From positions 6,578,258 to 6,642,257 of the forward strand of contig CM046307.1 in assembly GCA_025267735.1 (NCBI GenBank): a DNA stretch of 64,000 nt, written 5' to 3'. Source of the stretch: Mactra quadrangularis (Eukaryota > Mollusca > Bivalvia > Venerida > Mactridae). Both the position numbers and the translations under genes were made by a program. The notes beneath the pieces were generated by a model. The model was not told the DNA's origin and made no database searches. It worked only from the letters and a program-made list of their open reading frames with translations. This document shows positions 1 to 12,300 of the stretch, piece by piece; the stretch's first letter is position 1, and the number at the start of each line of letters is the position of its first letter.

Positions 1-1039
1 AATACAGGGGAATAATATAGGGGGGGGTCTGGGGATCCTCCCCTATTGCAGGTATGGCGTTAACCATTTTTCTGCAGAAAAAGTAGCAAATGAAAATGTT
101 CTAGTAGTTGATCAATTTTACAAACTTCTGGCTTAGTTTAACACCCCTGCTATATAGAAGTCTAAAATTTGATCATAAGGCTGTTGAAAAATTCAGGTCT
201 GTATCTTTAATTCTTTTATGGATGGCTATTGCATTCAAGGTAAAATAGTCAAAATTCCCACCTTTCCCAATTAATTTTTTTTTAATATAAAAATCAAACA
301 ATACATTTTCTATGGTCTAAAAACCTTGTCTACAAGAACTGTTGGAACAATTTATTGGCTTTAAGTTAAAACTTATCCTCTTGTGAGAATGATGAGATTT
401 GTCATTAAAATCAATAAATTGTATATAACCAACAAATATCCTATGATCTCTGAGTGTCTTCACTGTAATACACTCAACTCTCTGTCTCTTTCTCTATAGC
501 TCTCTCTCTCACTCAGTCTCTACAGGTGTGTTGATTTTCTTTCTCTAATAGTCTACAGTATAATGGAATTATTTGTTATGATTTCATTATAGTAAGCTTA
601 CAGTTGTTATTAACAAATAAGGTGGAACTTGTTCTCGATACATACCGTATTTGTTAACTATTGTATGCTACACACGACTAAGTTAATCAATGGAAAATTC
701 AACCTTGTTTATTACAGGTACTCATTTACAGATTTCAACTTAAACATCAATTTTTTCTGAAACTGTCTTAATTGAATGGAAATATTTTTGGAAGCAGGAA
801 ATTAGTGTTTTGATAATGACAATTTTAATGCAAATGGACATACAACTACAAAATTTAATGATCATGTTTCAAGTAGTAAAAATCTACCCCGTATGTCACG
901 GTATAGACAATTTTTGTGCTTTTTTTGTGACTTTTATTGTATATTTCTGGCAATCTATAGGTCAGTTTGTCTTAAAATATTAAGAATTATTTTTGACACA
1001 ATTAAAAACACAAAATGGGTGTTTTGAAAATATAGAAAA

Positions 1040-1500
1040 ATCATAACCATTTCGCTAGGTATTGCTACAAAGCAAAATCATAGGAAACGACTTGCTACAA
1101 GATATCGCTTCATTTCGCTACGTAGCGAAAGCTAGCGAAAAAAATCTTCACTACCCTAGGGCGCTGTATCAAATCAAAATGGCTGCCTCCACAGTAATGT
1201 AACTTCCTGTTTGCCGACAATTTGGTTTTTATGTTTGACTGACTAAAGATGAATTGAAATCAATAAATATTTGTAATTGTTCATTTAAACATATGTTTTT
1301 GCAATGATTTTGTACTTTTTAAAGACTTATTTAGTTTGAAATTGCCTCGAAAACATGCAATTGCAATGAGCGCAAAAGTGTTTATTGGCACAGGCCGCCA
1401 TCTTGGTTTATGACGTAAATAGAAAGCCGTTTCCTAAGAAGAAGCACTATAAGAAAGCGCTTTTTCATAGCGATAAGTAGCGAAATCGTTAGGCAACGCG
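1040..1500. mobile_element. Foldback element with inverted ATTTCGCTA ends
   Basis: The left end (TAACCATTTCGCTA near 1041) and the reverse complement of the right end (TAACGATTTCGCTA near 1490) match with one mismatch. Inside, further inverted similarity is visible: AAAATGGCTGCC near 1177 faces GCCGCCATCTTGG near 1392, and AGGAAACGAC faces GCCGTTTCCT. This is a MITE-like foldback structure. No convincing target-site duplication was seen. A partial relative with TAGCGA and CTTGCTAC motifs lies near 18480-18590. Confidence 0.45.
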
Positions 1501-1945
1501 TCCAAATCTGTGAACTAGTACCTTTAATATACATGTACATTTTTGTACCATTGTTTGTCATTTACAAAAACTAGTTTTTTCTTGTGGAAGCTTGTTTCAT
1601 TTAAACCTCTAATGACGTAGGTGATTATTTTAATATGTAAATACTTGACTCATATTAAATAATTTATTATGTATTGAAAAAGGGACTGGTTATGTGGGGT
1701 GGTTTAGTTTAATTAAAATGGTGTTAGATATACTGATGGATAAGTAAATAAGTAAGTTATTGCATTTTGTAATTGTCTAGGTTCTGTGCTATAGTACACT
1801 GACTAATTTCTCAGAAATTACACCTTGTCATTTGGGTTCTAGCATCTGTATATCAATCTACTTGTAAAATGTTTTAATGCACTTATTTGGCAGCTGAATA
1901 TAGACGGAATGAAATTATACTCTTCTGGCTGCTATCTGTGCTTCC

Positions 1946-2361
1946 TAGGGGTGTAACAATATGGTAAAAACCGTATTGCACTATGTTGCAATACATATTT
2001 TTGTGTGTGTATACATGCGAAGCATGAATTAATGCACATGCATTGTCTCATTGTCATTTGATCAACATTACACAATGTATGCCCATTTTCAAATGATCTA
2101 TTTCACAAATGTTTGAATGTGTTAGAAACATGCATTTGTTGAAATGGACATTCAATGAGAGTTATTCTCTCATCTGACAGTGTTTAACCAATTTTAACAT
2201 AGTTTAACATTTATTAAAACATTAAAATTACAGATTGTGATAAAAACAATCAGTTGGCACATAACTACTAAAACCTGTTTAGAAAAAACGAAGTGGGTAA
2301 AAAATGTCGGAACCCTTATTGCAATATTAACTGGTGTATCAGGTATCTGTTCACCCTAGTG
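1946..2361. mobile_element. hAT-like non-autonomous element (tentative)
   Basis: The left end reads CCTAGGGGTGTAACAATATGG and the right end TGTTCACCCTAG, giving imperfect inverted termini. The GGGGTGTAACRATAYGG start is typical of animal hAT-type MITEs (family knowledge). The interior has no ORF. I could not find a clean 8-bp target duplication, so the call is tentative. Confidence 0.35.
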
Positions 2362-3256
2362 CAGCAGTGCTACTCGTTTACTTTTTCATTCATTGCCTTA
2401 ACTTGCTAGTTCAAAGTGTGGGACTAGTGAAAATTGATAAAGGATTGTGAATTTTGTTTTCATATTACACACATGTATTTACATTGTATTTTAGGGCCGG
2501 GAATGAATACAAATTTTTATGTTTGAATATTCATTTTTGATGTTCTAACATATTCGAAGATTCACTTTTATAAGGTTTGAAAATATTCTCAAACTCTTCA
2601 ATGCCTGATATTCCAATTTTCATGTCCGAAAATTTTGACAGTCCGAATACTATGCTATTTTGGTATAACAAAAGTTACTTATATCAGATTTTTAAATTGA
2701 AAACAATCTAGAACAATAATGGTGTTACGTTGATCTGTTTGGATGTTAGTTACATAATCTTACACGTTAAATTGAAACAGATTTGGGATTTTTTGGGGGT
2801 TGGTTTTTTTGTTGTTGTCTAAATCTTCTGACTACAGTAACCTCTGCTGTAATATTATGTCTTTGTATGGTAAAATCGTCTGTTTAATCTTACCTATAAA
2901 TAACTTGTTAATGAGCTTCGGGTTTAAACTTTGTATCTTATGATTGAGGTATGCAATATTCTAGCAGCTGAAGTCACTATGTAGAAATCAATGCAAGAAT
3001 CATTGCTGATCTATCTATAACAAAAGAGTGGATTATGGGGGCCATAACCATAACTTATTTGACACATGTTAAACTAAGACGAAAACTGATTTCTTAAATT
3101 TAATTACAATTTTATTTGCAACTTTGTTTACAATATTACATTGTATGTATACATGTATGGTATTATAACTAAGTTCATGTTTCTTGAGTTAAATTCTATT
3201 CGGTGAACTAGTAATATTGCTAGAAGCTAACTATGTTCATGTATTATGTATTTTAG

Positions 3257-3397
3257 GTGATGGCTACTTATTCAACCAGTAAGAATACTGTTGATTTGGC
3301 TATAGATCCTCTTATTACTTGTAAACTATGTTTGACAGAGTATCCTAAACAAGGAACATATATGTTAGAGGATTGTGGTTGTATCTACTGTGAGGCA
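3257..3397 (+). CDS. RNF144A: RNF144 coding exon 1 (RING1 start)
   Basis: Acceptor TTTTAG ends at 3256 and ATG is at 3260. It encodes residues 1-46, including the [12 protein letters not shown] segment and CGCIYC of RING1. Donor GTAAGT starts at 3398, phase 0. The three bases before the ATG are 5' UTR, which implies an upstream noncoding exon. Confidence 0.93.
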
Positions 3398-6300
3398 GTA
3401 AGTATCATATTTTACTATGTGTGTAAAACTATATCTGACGAATCATCAGTAGTGGGTGTTCGGCGTACTTGTATCAATCTGCATTATACAACCGATCGTA
3501 TATGATATATCAATTTGAATGTATGAAAAGCCTGCCCTGCTAGCTCATTTGGTAGCCCACAAGTCTACTGATCAAAGGGTGGTAGGTTTGATTTCCAGGC
3601 GGGGCATAAAATAATTTTCTGCAGCCATTCTCCTATCACTGATTCTAAATCATGTAGGGCAGTATAGGGCAGTAGTCAGTCACTGACGGAAGTACGCGCC
3701 TAATAGTTGGGTAACAGCTAAATCCAGAGATTTAACCTTTCCAGGAACAGTGTGTAGGTGAACTGACCACCATGATATAACCTATACAATGTGTTGCTAT
3801 GGCCTTAAACCCAACAAATAAGTATGTATGGAAAATAAGGAAATTATAGGGTTTTCCCAGACCGATTTTCAGGATTTTGCAATCTATCTGTTCAAGATAA
3901 AAAATCGGTCTTAGAACCCATAAACTGGTGATTACCTGGTCACTGCTGATGATATATTATTACTAGACATAATAGTTGTTAGTACAGGAATTAGAAACCT
4001 TTCCCCAAGCTTAATTAAATCAAGATAAATTTTATATCTCATGCATGCTACGTACTCCAACTGTGCTACACAAAATTTTGTGGGTAGCAAAAATTAGTTG
4101 ATAAAATTTCTTACCAGAAAGCAATATTTTTAAACACAGACAGTCGTGAGGATTATACAAGTAAAAATAGCAATTTTCTATTGTCTGAATTGTTCTTATA
4201 TCAATCAACTGAACCCAGGTCTGCGGTGCAGGTCTGTGGTGGAGTAGGCTACACTCAGGATTTCGAATCTAGGGTCCCAATTGGGTTGCTGGTTTGAGCT
4301 TCATCCAGGCTGATTATACCCTTCTATGAATAAATGACAGCATAATCTATCTTATTAGGGACTTTTGTCAGTTATCTTCCCCTGATAAAATCTGAAGCAA
4401 TCCAATTGGTAAGTTGGTCCTTACAGTTGGAATCCTCAGATTTTATCATTGAAATCCAATGTAAGGATAATAAAATAGTTTCATTCTTCTTAATTAACAC
4501 AGAAGTGGTGAAATTTAGATAGTTCTTTACCCTAAAAATACTTAGCTTGAATTTCAAACAAATTTAATGATTTACAAAAAAGTTATTTAAGATTAATTTT
4601 GGGAAATTGACATAGAAAAAAAGGGTAATATCCGAGTAATCCAACTAATTGGACCTACCTTGAAGAGTAAACAAGGGAAAATAACTGACTAAAGTCCCTT
4701 ATTTACTTAATAACTAAAACAGATTAAAAAACCCATTGGTGTTTAGAATAAAAATAGCATTTTGATTTGTTTTGGTGTTATTTGTTAGGTACAGCTATAT
4801 ACACTTTAATTAACTGGAAAAAATTGTAAATAAGGTTTAGTTAGTCATCAAATAGATATTTTATCTTATATAGCCCTGACCAAGTTTTTAGAATTACATT
4901 TGTAAAATGAAAAACAAATTTAAGTTGTTAAGCAATTGGAATGTCAAGGCTTGGAATAATTATTTTATTTTTTTAATGTGGTTTTAATTATGTCTGGCAG
5001 ATTATTCGTTTTCTCAATATTTCAAAGTTAATAATCTATTTCTAGTGAAGCAATCTTCGTGTCATTCTGTTATTACTGGGTATTACTGTTACTGAAAGGT
5101 TTTCATTGTGCAATTGGATTGTATGACAACATTTTAAGTCTTGTATTTAAGTATCCATGGCAACCATTTACTTTTTTATTATGTTGAAATGTTTTTCTAG
5201 AGGTAATTATGAAGAATGAATATATAAACTGTCTACAGAATTTAATCCTTACCTCAGGTGCGATCAGTTTACGGCATTAAACTTGTTGTAATGTTCACAT
5301 ATCATATCTTGCTCAAATTATAACACACAATGAAAACTGCAGTATTATATGTCATGGTTGTACTCTTAAAATACATTGTTTTTATAAGATTTAGTTTCAG
5401 AATCTGATATAATTAAAAACAAAATGGTTTAATTGTAAGATATCATATTTTGTTGTTGTTGAGATAACGTTAAACTTCATTTCCATGTAAAGTCGTTCAA
5501 GGTTAAAATATGGATTTTTTGTACATAATTTTCATTTCTTGTTAGAAATATGTGCTTGGAATTGTTGGTTAATTGTCATGTTTTCATCTAATTATAATAT
5601 CAAGTGTCAAGCTCTACCTGACTTTACCTGTGATCTTGTTTCATTAATTGTAATGTACTTTATATAAGAAAGCCGCTCGTCTAGCTCAGTTGGTAGCACG
5701 CAAGTCTACTGATCTAGGAGTCGTGGGTTCGATTCCCGGGGGGGGGGGGGGCATACTTTCATGGAGCTTGATCATGAAATTATTTTTATGGCCATTCTCC
5801 CTCCTACCAATGACTTTTAATTATGTAGGGCAGTTGTCAGTCACTGAAGAAAGTATGCACTTAGTAGTTGGTTAACTGCTAAATCCAGAGATTTAGCCTT
5901 TCCAGGAACAGTGAGTATAGTGGACTGACCCCCGTTATATAACTTATACAATGTGTTGCTACGGCGTTAAACCCAACAAAACAAACCAACAAAGTGTACA
6001 AAGGTTGAAAGAAGTCTCGGAATATATCATTTATTCTTCAAATTTTGACATTTTTTCTTACTTATGTTATACAGGCCTCCTAGTGAAACCTTTAAAACCT
6101 TTAATTTCAGAGCAAACCTTTAAAACCTTTACATTTCCCCAGAAAACCTTTAAAACGCCAAAATAGCCTGTAATTCTCACTAAAAACTTTTATATTGGCT
6201 CTGACTGGTTGCCGTGCTAGCTTAAAGCAAGTAATGGATTTTGTTCTGCATTTTCCCTACACTGTAAAACAGGAGCTATGTATGATATAAATATGCAGAG

Positions 6301-9300
6301 AAAATAGGTATACACATTAAATAAGGTATGTTTTATATTGCATAATTTGAACAGTATATAACATCAAAAATGACTTTGGTATGACTGTGGGTTTAATAAA
6401 GAAATGAGAACTTCGACGAAAGTAGCCTTTATTAAACTCTTTAGTTTTTTATATTTTACACTAAAAGGCCTTTATTTTCATACATTGGAGCCTTTATAAA
6501 AACCTTTATTTTTGTTTTGGCCTGCTAGGAGGCCTGTGTTATACTATTTGTTACTGTATCTTTTTCAGTGTGTGAAACAATATTTGAATGTGATGATAAT
6601 TGAAGGTAATGTACTAGCTATCACTTGTCCTGATTCACAATGTAGAAAACAAGGGAAAATACTTCTACCTGAGGTACGTCAATATCTATCTATCATTACT
6701 GAACAGTCAAAATCCTGAAATTCTTGTATCTTATGAACTCATGCATAGGACAGACAGCAACCTTTCTCAAGTCCGAAATAGTTAGCTTTAGTATCAGTCT
6801 TAAAAAATTTTATTCATACATCTTATTTCACTTGAATAAAAAACTTTCAGGTTTGTTGTGCTTATTGAGTCAAAATCATTGATTTGTCTTATTTCTCTGT
6901 TCGGGAGATAATTCAGGGGAGGTAATCATGATCGTAATATTATAGTCCTGTCGCTCCATATACATAAATACTAGAACTTATTATTGACATAAATCAAGCA
7001 TATCTTTTGCTGCCTTACCTGTATGCTGTACTGAGAGAGAAGATGTCGAAATAAACAGTGTTTTTATCGTTTAATAGTAGATTTTAGACCTTTCAAGGTC
7101 TCTATAGAACATTCTCTTTAAAAAAAGAAAAATCCAGGTTTATGTGTGGTTTCTGAGTCAATGTTGCTTTCATATTTATGTAAAAGAATGTATTCAGTCA
7201 GTGTGAAACTATTTAAACTTCGACATTTCAGAAAAAAACAGAATACAATGTACACATATCTCCAAATCCTTACTAAGTGTGAATTAACTTTTTAATTGGA
7301 TTGTCAAGTAGAAAGCACTTACTATGGACATTTCCTTATTTTCTCATTATTTTTTTCATACTTGGTTTAACTCCGTGTCAGCTAAATTTAGGTTATTTTA
7401 CAGCACCCAGCGCATCTAAATTGGCTTTCCTGGACCCTTGTCTCAACCCAGTACTCACCTACCATTCCACAAGGCTGAAAACTTCTCCATAAATCTTATT
7501 AATGGAGAATAATTGACGTAATTGTCAAATTTTCATGAAAGGGTATAATTATATCCCTTGTTGGGATTCGAACCTGTATCCCTTTAGGACATTTAATTTG
7601 AAAAACCTGGCTGCTTCTCACCAAGGTTATTATATCTTCTCAATAATCAAAATTTCAGGTAAAAAGACTGGTTGATGAAAAGAGTTTTACAAGATATAGA
7701 AAAATCAGGTTTCAGAAAGGTAGGATATGTACTGTTTTTATTTTAGACATTAAAGTGTGTCTGATATACTTAATCAGAAAAAAAAATATTATTGATAATT
7801 TGATTAAAATTATTTTAAAAGACCAAAATTGAAACTGATTTTTAATGCACCAAGTGAACACTGAAAAACATTTAAATGATCAGCATTAACACAACTCAAA
7901 ATGTCATTTTTTGAGCTCACAAGTTGATATAAATAAGATCTTATTCCAAAATTGACAAATATTTTGTTTCTTTCATGCTTTTGGCATTTCTTTTGTCAGA
8001 AAGTTTCACTGTAGTTTTGTTATGGAATTTATCAATAGTTATTCATTTGATTATGGATTAAATTTCATAATCTTGGTTCTCAAATGTTTTAGAATTTACT
8101 ATGTTTAATATAAAAACAATTTGTTTTATTCAAATACCATGCATTGTTTTGTTTGTGTTATTATACACAAATACAGCATGGTGTCATTTCTTCTTCATTT
8201 TATCTTCGAAGTTGAAGTCATTTTGACTATAAAAATATAAAATTGTTTTTTCACTGCTATGAAAATATGAAATTATATATTGTCATCATACATGTATATT
8301 TCCATCAAGTAACATCAAGCATATTTCAACATAAAACATAAAATAAATCATTTATTGAAAAGCCTGTATTATACATGATCAAGCTGCGACGATTCACAGG
8401 GAAGTCAATTTGATGTGATTCTTTTTTTCTTTTGATTTTTAATTCTGTTTTAATTTTTATTCGATTCATTGAATAGTGTAGTTTATTATAAATATACATC
8501 AGTACATTCATTTGAGCATAAAACTGACTTAATTTGCCGATTTAAAATTGTTTTTTAAATTCATATACTATTTAAAACATAAATTTGGAAATGAGTTTCC
8601 AAGACACATTGCTTAAAATCATGAAGGAAATATGAGAGAAATATAAAAAGTGATTGCACTTTGTCTATTAGGTTCACATTGACTTTAACCCTTATAACTT
8701 TTATTGACATGTTTACAGTCCAGTATCGAATTAAGAATCACCGGTCCGGAATCAAAATTGAATCGGCGCTCAGTCTTCATGACAAACTTTTGTCAGCACT
8801 GGACATTCGGTACAGCAAGATGGCATTTTTTACTGAGCCGAATAAAAGTTTACTGGACTAAAAATAATCTTAGTGAATGGCGATATGTCAAAATATGCTG
8901 TCCATATTAATGATTCAGCATGGTATATCATAGAATTAAATGAACAATATAACATTAGAGGACCATTTTTTTTTATTGAATATGGAAAATACAAGTTGTA
9001 AAAGTTGATGGATCGTCGGGCCACTAACATTCTAAAAGTCACTGGACCGACGGCAATTCAACGGACATGGTCCACTGGCTAAATTGGAAGACTGTCGACG
9101 CCCCTGATGTTTTGAATCAAATTGTTGCAGCCTTAATATAATAACTGTCTATATATTTGTAGAGATAGATTTAGATCCACATAGAACATTTTGTCCTGAA
9201 GCTGGCTGTGAGACTGTATGTCATGTATGTAGTACATCTACTGGTGAGGCCTTAAGTAAACCAACACCTGTTGAATGTCCAACTGTAAGTAGTTTATAAG

Positions 9301-12300
9301 ACAATCTGATTAAAACCCAATCTAAATTTTCCGCTCGCATACTCGCAAATTTAGATCTGGCCTTTTCCAAACGAAGGTGACCTTTTCTCATCATAATATT
9401 CATGACGAAATTGTTATGATACTAACTTGTTTACATCGTCTACGTCATGCAATTTGAAATGAGCCACCCAATCACAGACTGTGAATAATACCGCTGTTAA
9501 ATTAGCATGCAAACCTTGGTCTAAAAATAGAAATTACGAAATCAAAATGTGATAAATAGCGTTTTCGTCTAGATGAAAGCTATGCATTGATTAGTCGACA
9601 CAAAGTTCATCTCGACGTGACCTTGCATTGAGAAAGTAGAGATCCTGTACGACAATGCTCTGCAGGATCTCTGTTTACGGAGATTGTTTATAAGACTGGG
9701 ATTAATGCTGTGTCAACACAATTTTGTAGTTGTTTTATGGAGTCCAGAGCACCTAACCTAGCTTTCCTGGACCCTTGTGTATAACCAGGTTACCCTTCCA
9801 CAAGGCTGGAAACTTCTCCATATAACTTATTAATGGAGGAAAATTGACATTATTATCAAATTTATGGAAGGGTATAACCTCCGGGAGTGGGATTCGAACC
9901 TGTACCCCCTTAGGGACATAAGTTTTAAATCCAGGGGCACTACCAACTGCGCTACCGACCAGGTTGTAAGTAGTTAATACTTTGGTCTATATATATATGA
10001 ACCATCTAACTGCCAATTTTAACCTGGGATACAGTAGGCTGTGTGCATGTTTCATCCAGTTCCCTGCAGGGGTTGCTGGTTTAAGCTTCACCTGGTCTGA
10101 CTACATCCTTACATGAAAATTTGACAATATTGTGGATGTTTCTCCATCAATAAGGTATGTGGAGAAGTTGTTGGTCTTGTGGAATAGTCAGTGAGTACTG
10201 GTTATTGACTATTAAGAACCTGGAAAGTTAGGTAAGCTGGCCATGGTAAAGTGACTATTATTTGTGCTGACCAATAACCCTGTAAAGAAATAATCAACTA
10301 TATTTCAACCAATTTTAGTTGTTACTCCTTCTGTAATGAGTTGTTATATTATCACAAGATTTTTTATTTAATGCTACCCAGAAGTATTGTTTCTTGTGAG
10401 ATGTAGTCTCCATCACTATGAGTACAATACAATATTATTATTGTATTATTAATTCCTTTTCAAAGATTTGGAATTAATATGAAAATTCGAGGCTGTGAGT
10501 GGCAAGCCTTGAAGTATCAACCTGCTGGATTCGTCATTGATAGTCATTGATACATATACATATTTTAAAACTTGTTCACTCATGGTTGTGTCTTAAATTT
10601 TGTTAAAATAATAAAAAACACAAGCTAAGTATGAAGGAAACAGGAATGGTTTTGAAGTGCAGGAGTTTTTTTTATTTCAGAAAAGGGTTTCTTTTCTTTG
10701 ATTAAGCTGCTATAATAATGAAATTTTGATTTTTCATGAATTGTCAAGCTTTGAATTATGACTAATGAATGAAATCTGCTTCATTCTGATTGAGGCAAGA
10801 TAATAAACTGCTTCCATTCAGTTCAAACCAGTTTATTTTATAGATTTCAACCACAATGTTATAAATAATCTATTCTCTAATTTCAGTGTGGTTTACAGTT
10901 TTGTTCTATATGTAAATCCAGATGGCATGATACGAAATCATGCGATGAAGTGATTATGTCTGGTAGAAAAGAAGACCAAGGGTAAAGTTATTTTAAAATT
11001 ATATGATATCATATGATACAACTGTAGCTCGGTTATTTTTCTTCATCCGCGGTAGTGTAGTGGTTAGCATGTCTGACTTTGAATCCGGAGATTGCGGGTT
11101 GGAGCCTGGTTGCGGTAGGTCATACCTTATACATGAGTAGTCTGCCTCGTGGTAGGGTAAGCTAGTACTTGTGATAGAGTGAAGTGTCCAGGAAACCTAT
11201 AGTAGGAAGAGCTGGCTGTCGTATATATGATCTAAATATGGTTGAATACAACTTCTAATACAATTAAAAGAAACGAAAATTCTCTTCATCTGTCATTGTC
11301 AATTTGAAGGTTAATTTCCATTAATTGTTGTTGTGTATAAGATCACTGGATAAAGTATGGGCAAGTTTCCTGCTAGTGTACTGCTAGCTGGCACGTTTTG
11401 CCCTGGTACCCTTCTTACACCAAAAGGAATATATGTATGTGATATCAAATTAAGGATACCAGGGGGCAAAGCGCTAGCTAGTGATATGCTTAGGAAACTC
11501 ACCCTATAACACAACAATTTATAAACTTAATATGCTTTAAATACATGTGTATTAAATGATTCCTAATATGTTATGATGTATCAGGTAATTTTGTCTGTAA
11601 AGACTTCAATAAAAAGAATTTGTAAATTGATTTTGAAAGAGAAAAAATGAGCCAAAATTGACTAGTTTTTCAGAAGATTTTTTCTTCTTTCAGTGTTGAT
11701 TGCACATGTTTGAGTAAAATTGAATTTTATAAAAGTCAATTACAGTATATTCCTATTGTATGCTCTTACAGAATTCCATTTGCATGTGTTGAAGAAGCAG
11801 AAATCAAACGTTGTCCTGTATGTCATGTTCCTATAGAAAGAAATGATGGTTGTGCTCAGATGATGTGTAAGAGATGTAAACATGTATTTTGTTGGTACTG
11901 TCTGACATCACTTGATGTAAGTATTTCACATGTATTTTGTTGGTACTGTCTGACATCACTTGATGTAAGTATTATCCCTTGATATCAGGCTGTCCAGCTC
12001 CGTAGTATTTATGTCCATAAGTTTGAAATGCGTGATTCAATGATATGCACTGGAAAATATACAGTCAAATGTATAGCATAAGAAATGTATTTTTGAATGC
12101 ATTGTAAATAGAAGTTTTAAAATGCATCAGACTTTTTTTATTTCAGTTGTGTATATAATCATACACAGTTTGAGAGAACAGGCATATACTTTTTGAGCAG
12201 AAGTAAAAGAAGGTCATGACATTTTGATAATTCTACCTACCACTGTTTGTTATTATCATGTTGATTTTGCTGACTTGTTTTTTTTACAGGATGATTTTTT

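Larger units (their letters stand above)
1..3256. other. Upstream region of the RNF144-like gene, mostly repeats
   Basis: No coding exon could be supported. The first coding exon begins right after an acceptor at 3256, so at least one 5' untranslated exon and the promoter must lie in this stretch or left of the window; I could not place them. Visible content: a TC-rich stretch near 480-530, a foldback element at about 1040-1500, a hAT-like repeat at about 1946-2361, and a GAATATTC-rich repeat-like stretch at about 2490-2650. The rest looks like unique AT-rich DNA. Confidence 0.6.
3398..6568. other. RNF144 intron 1, repeat-bearing
   Basis: No coding sequence. It holds two tRNA-derived SINEs of one family (3530-3822 and 5672-5992), a fragment of another SINE (about 4215-4340), and a TIR element (4355-4701). 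The 6060-6530 stretch has several AAACCTTTAAAA-type repeats of no clear class. Confidence 0.7.
9285..10886. other. RNF144 intron 4, with a MITE and two SINEs
   Basis: A non-autonomous DNA transposon (9302-9686) sits only 17 bp after the exon 4 donor. A minus-strand SINE (9740-9966) and a plus-strand SINE (about 10030-10285) follow. The rest looks unique. Confidence 0.7.
10982..11771. other. RNF144 intron 5
   Basis: It contains a tRNA-headed SINE (11045-11262) and a foldback element (11358-11504). No gene. Confidence 0.6.

Noticed and set aside
5672..5745. Possible tRNA gene with A and B boxes; likewise at 17262 and 38391
   Set aside because: All continue into SINE bodies, and acceptor stems do not pair as in a real tRNA.
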